A stretch of DNA of 64,000 nucleotides, from the NCBI RefSeq assembly GCF_045689235.1, contig NZ_CP136864.1, forward strand, positions 1,798,001 through 1,862,000. Direction: 5' to 3'. Numbering within the stretch: the stretch's first letter is position 1; each line of letters begins with the position of its first letter. The translations under genes were made by a program, and so were the position numbers. The DNA is from Congregibacter variabilis. Lineage in GTDB: Bacteria > Pseudomonadota > Gammaproteobacteria > Pseudomonadales > Halieaceae. Under the pieces are notes generated by a model. It had not been told where the DNA came from. It saw only the letters and a list, made by a program, of their open reading frames with translations, and made no database searches. Below, in pieces: positions 60,857 through 64,000 of this stretch.

Positions 60857-62884
60857 TTGAACGATAATCAGGCACAAAGCCAGCCGTCATCGACTGTCCG
60901 CGACCCAATCTGCAAGCGATTCAGAGTGGGCGCCAACGACGTGGACTTTCGGTCCATGCGCATCAGCAGAGAATCAAACCCGATTGCGGTAGAACCCAAG
61001 GTGCTCGCAGTCTTGCGAGTACTCATAGACCACGCTGGCGAAGTGGTCGGCCGAGAGACACTCATCGACGCCGTTTGGGGCAATCAGTTTGGCGGCGAAG
61101 AGCGGCTATCCCGGGCTATCTCACTACTGCGTAAAGCTCTGGGAGACATCCGTGGCCAACACGAGCATATCGAGACCGTGCCCAAGGCGGGGTATCGGCT
61201 CATTGCGGATGTTCGCCCGGTACTTGCAGATGCCCAAGCTCCAGCCCAGACGCGCGGACAATCCCGATACCAGCGAGCAGCAATCGTCATTTGCCTTGTT
61301 ATAGCATCAGGTGGGCTGCTGCTGTGGCTAATGCAAATCTCGGGGGCAAGCTCTGATAAAACACCTCCGAGCACGGCCTCAGCTCCTATTGCCAGCAAGG
61401 TGCTGGATAACTCTATTGCCGTACTACCATTCACCGACTTGAGTCCTAAAGGTAATCAGCAGTATTTTTCTGACGGTCTCGCCGAAGAAATTCTTGATGC
61501 CCTGGCTGCCATTGATGGGCTCAGCGTAGCCGGCCGCACCTCCTCCTTCGCTTATCGCGGCGACGACCAAAGCATCGAAAACATCGGCAAAGCCTTGCGG
61601 GTGAAATTTCTGCTGGAAGGGTCCGTGCGCAAGCAGAACGATACCGTGCGTGTGACGGCGCAACTCGTTCGAGTTGCAGATGGCTATCACGTGTGGTCAA
61701 AAACCTTTGACGGCGACCTCAACGATATTTTTGATTTTCAGGAGTCAGTTGCACGGTCCATAGCTGGAGAACTGAGTCCCGAGGCCAACAGCGCCGCTCC
61801 CGGTCGTCTCGCGCGACTACTGACAAGTGACCGCGAGGCCTATGAGCTGTATCTGCAGGGGCGCGAAATGTCCCGACGCTTTGGGCGCCAGGAAAAACTC
61901 ACTGCTATCGATCTGTTAGGCAAAGCGGTGGAGCGCGATCCAAATTTCGCGGATGCCTGGGCATGGCTGGCGCGTTCGCACCTGTTTATACCCATTACGG
62001 ATCCACAGCAGGATTCCAGCGATCACATAGCTATGGCTCGCTTTGCGGTAAAAAAAGCACTGGCAAACGATAACGACATTGCTATGGGACACTATGTGAG
62101 CGCGCTGCTCCATGACTACGACCTGAACTTTGACGCTTCTCTGGATGCCATAGAGCGTGCCTACGCCGCGGCTCCAAATCAGCCGTTCTTTGCAATACGC
62201 CGAGGCTTTTACCACCTTGCTCTTGGCTATGTGTCCGCGGGTTCAGCGATGATCGAGAAAGGATTGCTTCTGGATCCCACGGATGCGTTGGGACTTCTTA
62301 ATTTAGGTCAGGCCAAAATACACCTCGGTGACGTAGATGGCGGGATGGCCTTAATCGAGCGCAGCGCTTCTCTGGGCTTCGCCCCAGCCGGATTGCTGCG
62401 GTGCGTGCATCTGGCAAATATCGGACAACCCATCGAATCCTTGCAGTGCTGGCAGCAGCTTCCGGCTGTCATCAAGTCGCGATACCCCGATGCTCTGACG
62501 ACGACTCAGGCATGGGACGACCTTGGCCGCGTGTATGCATTAGGCGATGAAGCCGCTCGAAAGCGCATACGCTCAATCGCCTTGGAAATTGTCAGCGACC
62601 CGGACATACCCATGAATGGCTATCTCTATGGGGTGCTTCAGGCCGTTAGCGAAACCGAAACGTACCTGCAGCTGTTTGTCGATCGACCATTTTTGCTGAA
62701 TGCTAGCCCGCTTCGTCTTATGTGGCTGAGTCTGGGCGATACGCGGCGTGTTACCCGGGACGCGAAGTTTGCCGAGTTTGCCACGCGCTTGGGTTTCACC
62801 CGAGCATGGCAGCGCTATGGATGGCCGGACTATTGCCATAGAAATGCCACATCTTCAAATCAAAATGACTTTTACTGCGACTAG
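60857..62884 (+). CDS. CadC/ToxR-like membrane transcription regulator with TPR region
   Basis: This 675-residue protein has an N-terminal OmpR-type winged helix (residues about 20-118; VEPKVLAVLRVLIDHAGEVVGRETLI, LSRAISLLRKALGD, ETVPKAGYRLI), one membrane helix at 141-159 and a periplasmic part. That part begins with a FlgO/TolB-like domain (SIAVLPFTDLSPKGNQQYFSDGLAEEILDALAAI to RVADGYHVWSKTFDGDLNDIFDFQ) and continues with TPR-like helices. Such one-component regulators sense an envelope signal and bind DNA while in the membrane. The start is TTG at 60857, the only candidate before an in-frame stop, with no ribosome site. It ends with a four-base overlap with the converging esterase. Confidence 0.88.
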   Translation: MNDNQAQSQPSSTVRDPICKRFRVGANDVDFRSMRISRESNPIAVEPKVLAVLRVLIDHAGEVVGRETLIDAVWGNQFGGEERLSRAISLLRKALGDIRGQHEHIETVPKAGYRLIADVRPVLADAQAPAQTRGQSRYQRAAIVICLVIASGGLLLWLMQISGASSDKTPPSTASAPIASKVLDNSIAVLPFTDLSPKGNQQYFSDGLAEEILDALAAIDGLSVAGRTSSFAYRGDDQSIENIGKALRVKFLLEGSVRKQNDTVRVTAQLVRVADGYHVWSKTFDGDLNDIFDFQESVARSIAGELSPEANSAAPGRLARLLTSDREAYELYLQGREMSRRFGRQEKLTAIDLLGKAVERDPNFADAWAWLARSHLFIPITDPQQDSSDHIAMARFAVKKALANDNDIAMGHYVSALLHDYDLNFDASLDAIERAYAAAPNQPFFAIRRGFYHLALGYVSAGSAMIEKGLLLDPTDALGLLNLGQAKIHLGDVDGGMALIERSASLGFAPAGLLRCVHLANIGQPIESLQCWQQLPAVIKSRYPDALTTTQAWDDLGRVYALGDEAARKRIRSIALEIVSDPDIPMNGYLYGVLQAVSETETYLQLFVDRPFLLNASPLRLMWLSLGDTRRVTRDAKFAEFATRLGFTRAWQRYGWPDYCHRNATSSNQNDFYCD

Positions 62885-63540
62885 CCCAGAACTGTTTGCA
62901 ACCAGCTCGATATATCAGCTATCTCCTGCGGACACACCGTGTGCTCCATAGGATATTCGCTGTAGTCCACCGTATAGCCCATCTCCACCAGGCGCTCACA
63001 GGCCAGCTTACCCTGTTGCACAGACACCATGGGATCGTGAGTGCCATGGCATATTTTTATGGGAATCTGCTTGTTGGCACTGTTGGGGGTGATTGTGTCC
63101 TTGGTCGCGAAATAGCTTGAGAGGCACATAAGGCCTGCCAGTGGATACATGTGGGTAAGCGCAGTTTGATAAGCAACCGCGCCACCTTGAGAGAATCCAG
63201 CCAATACGATGCGGTCGCTCGATATCCCCCGGTCAATTTCGCGATCAATGAGCAGCCGCACCCTTTCTGCCGACTCAATCAGCTGGCTGAGATCGACTTT
63301 TCTCTCAATGTTCATTTCCGTAATGTCATACCAGGCAGGCATAACGTAACCACCGTTGATGGTGATGGGGATCGACGGGGCATTGGGAAACACAAAGCGA
63401 ACAGCCATGTGATCGGGCAGTTTTAGCTCCGGAATAATCGGTGCAAAATCATTGCCATCAGCACCCAGACCGTGCAGCCAGATAACGGCGGCATTGGCAG
63501 GTGTTTGTGGTTCTTTTTCGATGCAAGGGAGCAGCGGCAT
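62881..63540 (-). CDS. Carboxylesterase / acyl-protein thioesterase family hydrolase
   Basis: This 219-residue alpha/beta hydrolase has the usual length of the EstB/APT1 family. The oxyanion motif is IWLHGLGADGNDF, the nucleophile elbow AGFSQGGAVAYQ, the Asp is in CHGTHDPMV and the His in YPMEHTVCPQE. The mammalian relatives remove palmitate from proteins; bacterial ones cleave short-chain esters. I placed the start at the ATG at 63540, with AAGG upstream, instead of 63603, which would add 21 residues that homologues lack. It converges with the CadC-like regulator gene. Confidence 0.9.
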   Translation of the reverse strand: MPLLPCIEKEPQTPANAAVIWLHGLGADGNDFAPIIPELKLPDHMAVRFVFPNAPSIPITINGGYVMPAWYDITEMNIERKVDLSQLIESAERVRLLIDREIDRGISSDRIVLAGFSQGGAVAYQTALTHMYPLAGLMCLSSYFATKDTITPNSANKQIPIKICHGTHDPMVSVQQGKLACERLVEMGYTVDYSEYPMEHTVCPQEIADISSWLQTVLG

Positions 63541-63651
63541 ATCAACGCGCCTTGATGGCAAGCTTAGGAGGCCGGCAGTATATACAGGCCGCTCGTCATC
63601 CACAGGGTTTTGTTATTGTGAGCCCCATGGGCGTAATTGGCTGAGCTTTAG

Positions 63652-64000
63652 CTAGACGTCGCTGCGAAAGTCCGCATCGGCCTCAATTTGAAAATAGCCA
63701 ATCCTGCCGTTACGGCATTCCAGCAGTACCGCGCCGCCCCTGTTCTGTTCCAGTATGTTTTGAAACTCTGAAAGGGTTTGGATACTAGTGTCGTTGGCTT
63801 TAATGATCAGCTCGCCCGGCGGCCACTCCATTTTGTCGGCCTGGGTGCCTTGATGGATTTGGGTCACCACCAGTACAGGTTCTTCCTGATCAATGGTCTG
63901 GATCATATCAATCTGGGCATTGGCATCAATATCGCGCATGCCATCGATAATCTCGACACTCAGTTGCTGGATGATCATTCCGAAGACCTCCAGATACTTT
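63652..64000 (-). CDS. C-terminal end of a PDZ-domain protein, possibly a Deg-type protease (partial)
   Basis: The frame is open from the right edge of the window to the stop at 63652, about 115 residues. It does not begin at the ATG at 63978: upstream residues KYLEVFG read smoothly into it. The segment VLVVTQIHQGTQADKMEWPPGELIIKANDTSIQTLSEFQNIL is a PDZ fold with the usual carboxylate-loop and LPxGxxI-like elements, and the tail is a beta strand followed by an acidic end. This could be the last PDZ domain of a Deg/HtrA-like serine protease, but the catalytic part is outside the window. Confidence 0.65.
   Translation of the reverse strand, partial: KYLEVFGMIIQQLSVEIIDGMRDIDANAQIDMIQTIDQEEPVLVVTQIHQGTQADKMEWPPGELIIKANDTSIQTLSEFQNILEQNRGGAVLLECRNGRIGYFQIEADADFRSDV

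Overview
The window looks like a chromosomal segment of a marine, aerobic, heterotrophic gammaproteobacterium, most likely from the OM60/NOR5 (Halieaceae) neighbourhood. This placement is inference. It rests on a PEP-CTERM/XrtA-type sugar transferase, a DUF6502-DUF5666 pair, many short-chain dehydrogenases and acyl-CoA enzymes, and moderately GC-rich, densely packed genes. I see no rRNA, tRNA, CRISPR array, insertion sequence or prophage. Most intergenic gaps are short. The longest is 1409-1712, which holds a perfect CRP/Vfr-type site and a second palindrome.

Layout. 1-4.6 kb: end of an unknown gene, a coupled trypsin-like protease and low-molecular-weight tyrosine phosphatase, the XrtA-type glycosyltransferase, and two envelope proteins. 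4.6-14.5 kb: metY, an outer-membrane barrel, cytochrome c, aldehyde dehydrogenase, an AGCS amino-acid symporter, an MFS exporter with no clear start codon, a lipoprotein methyltransferase, an SDR and a membrane metalloprotease. 14.6-18.3 kb (minus): enoyl-reductase-like protein, DUF2237, a secreted phospholipase C/P1-nuclease-like protein and a METTL20-like methyltransferase. 18.4-21.1 kb: the DUF6502-DUF5666 pair behind a near-consensus promoter that predicts a leaderless mRNA.

21.2-24.3 kb holds the most interesting unit. A perfect FNR/Anr box precedes a Tat-exported, PotD-like solute-binding protein. Its gene overlaps that of a membrane diguanylate cyclase with a large periplasmic domain. 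There are no ABC permease or ATPase genes next to it. This resembles the NspS-MbaA arrangement, in which a binding protein reports a small molecule to a c-di-GMP enzyme, with a probable oxygen input added. 24.4-30.4 kb: Na/phosphate symporter, GldA-like dehydrogenase with a coupled barrel protein, and oligopeptidase A.

30.4-38.8 kb is a tightly packed seven-gene minus-strand operon: small lipoprotein, Ntn-hydrolase acylase lipoprotein, SSS symporter, Gfo/Idh/MocA oxidoreductase, aldo/keto reductase, TauD-like dioxygenase and alpha/beta hydrolase. It looks like a complete uptake and breakdown route for an unidentified acylated compound. 39-46.2 kb: nitronate monooxygenase-like enzyme, AEC transporter, SDR, MAPEG, TM2 protein, two-component system and a membrane-anchored DJ-1/PfpI protein. 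46.2-51 kb: DUF4136 lipoprotein, M14-like peptidase, an acyl-CoA dehydrogenase coupled to a phosphotransferase-DUF6285 protein, and an ABM monooxygenase. 51.1-55.8 kb: a three-gene 2-oxoacid oxidoreductase with its own GltD-like flavin/iron-sulfur subunit. 56-64 kb: a possible 58-residue ORF coupled to a GST, an SDR without the catalytic Tyr and Lys, an SPFH-NfeD pair, a DUF3047-like protein divergent from a CadC-like membrane regulator, a carboxylesterase, and the end of a PDZ protein.

Starts were moved inward where a Shine-Dalgarno sequence, signal peptide or overlap supported it. All family names come from reading motifs, without database searches.
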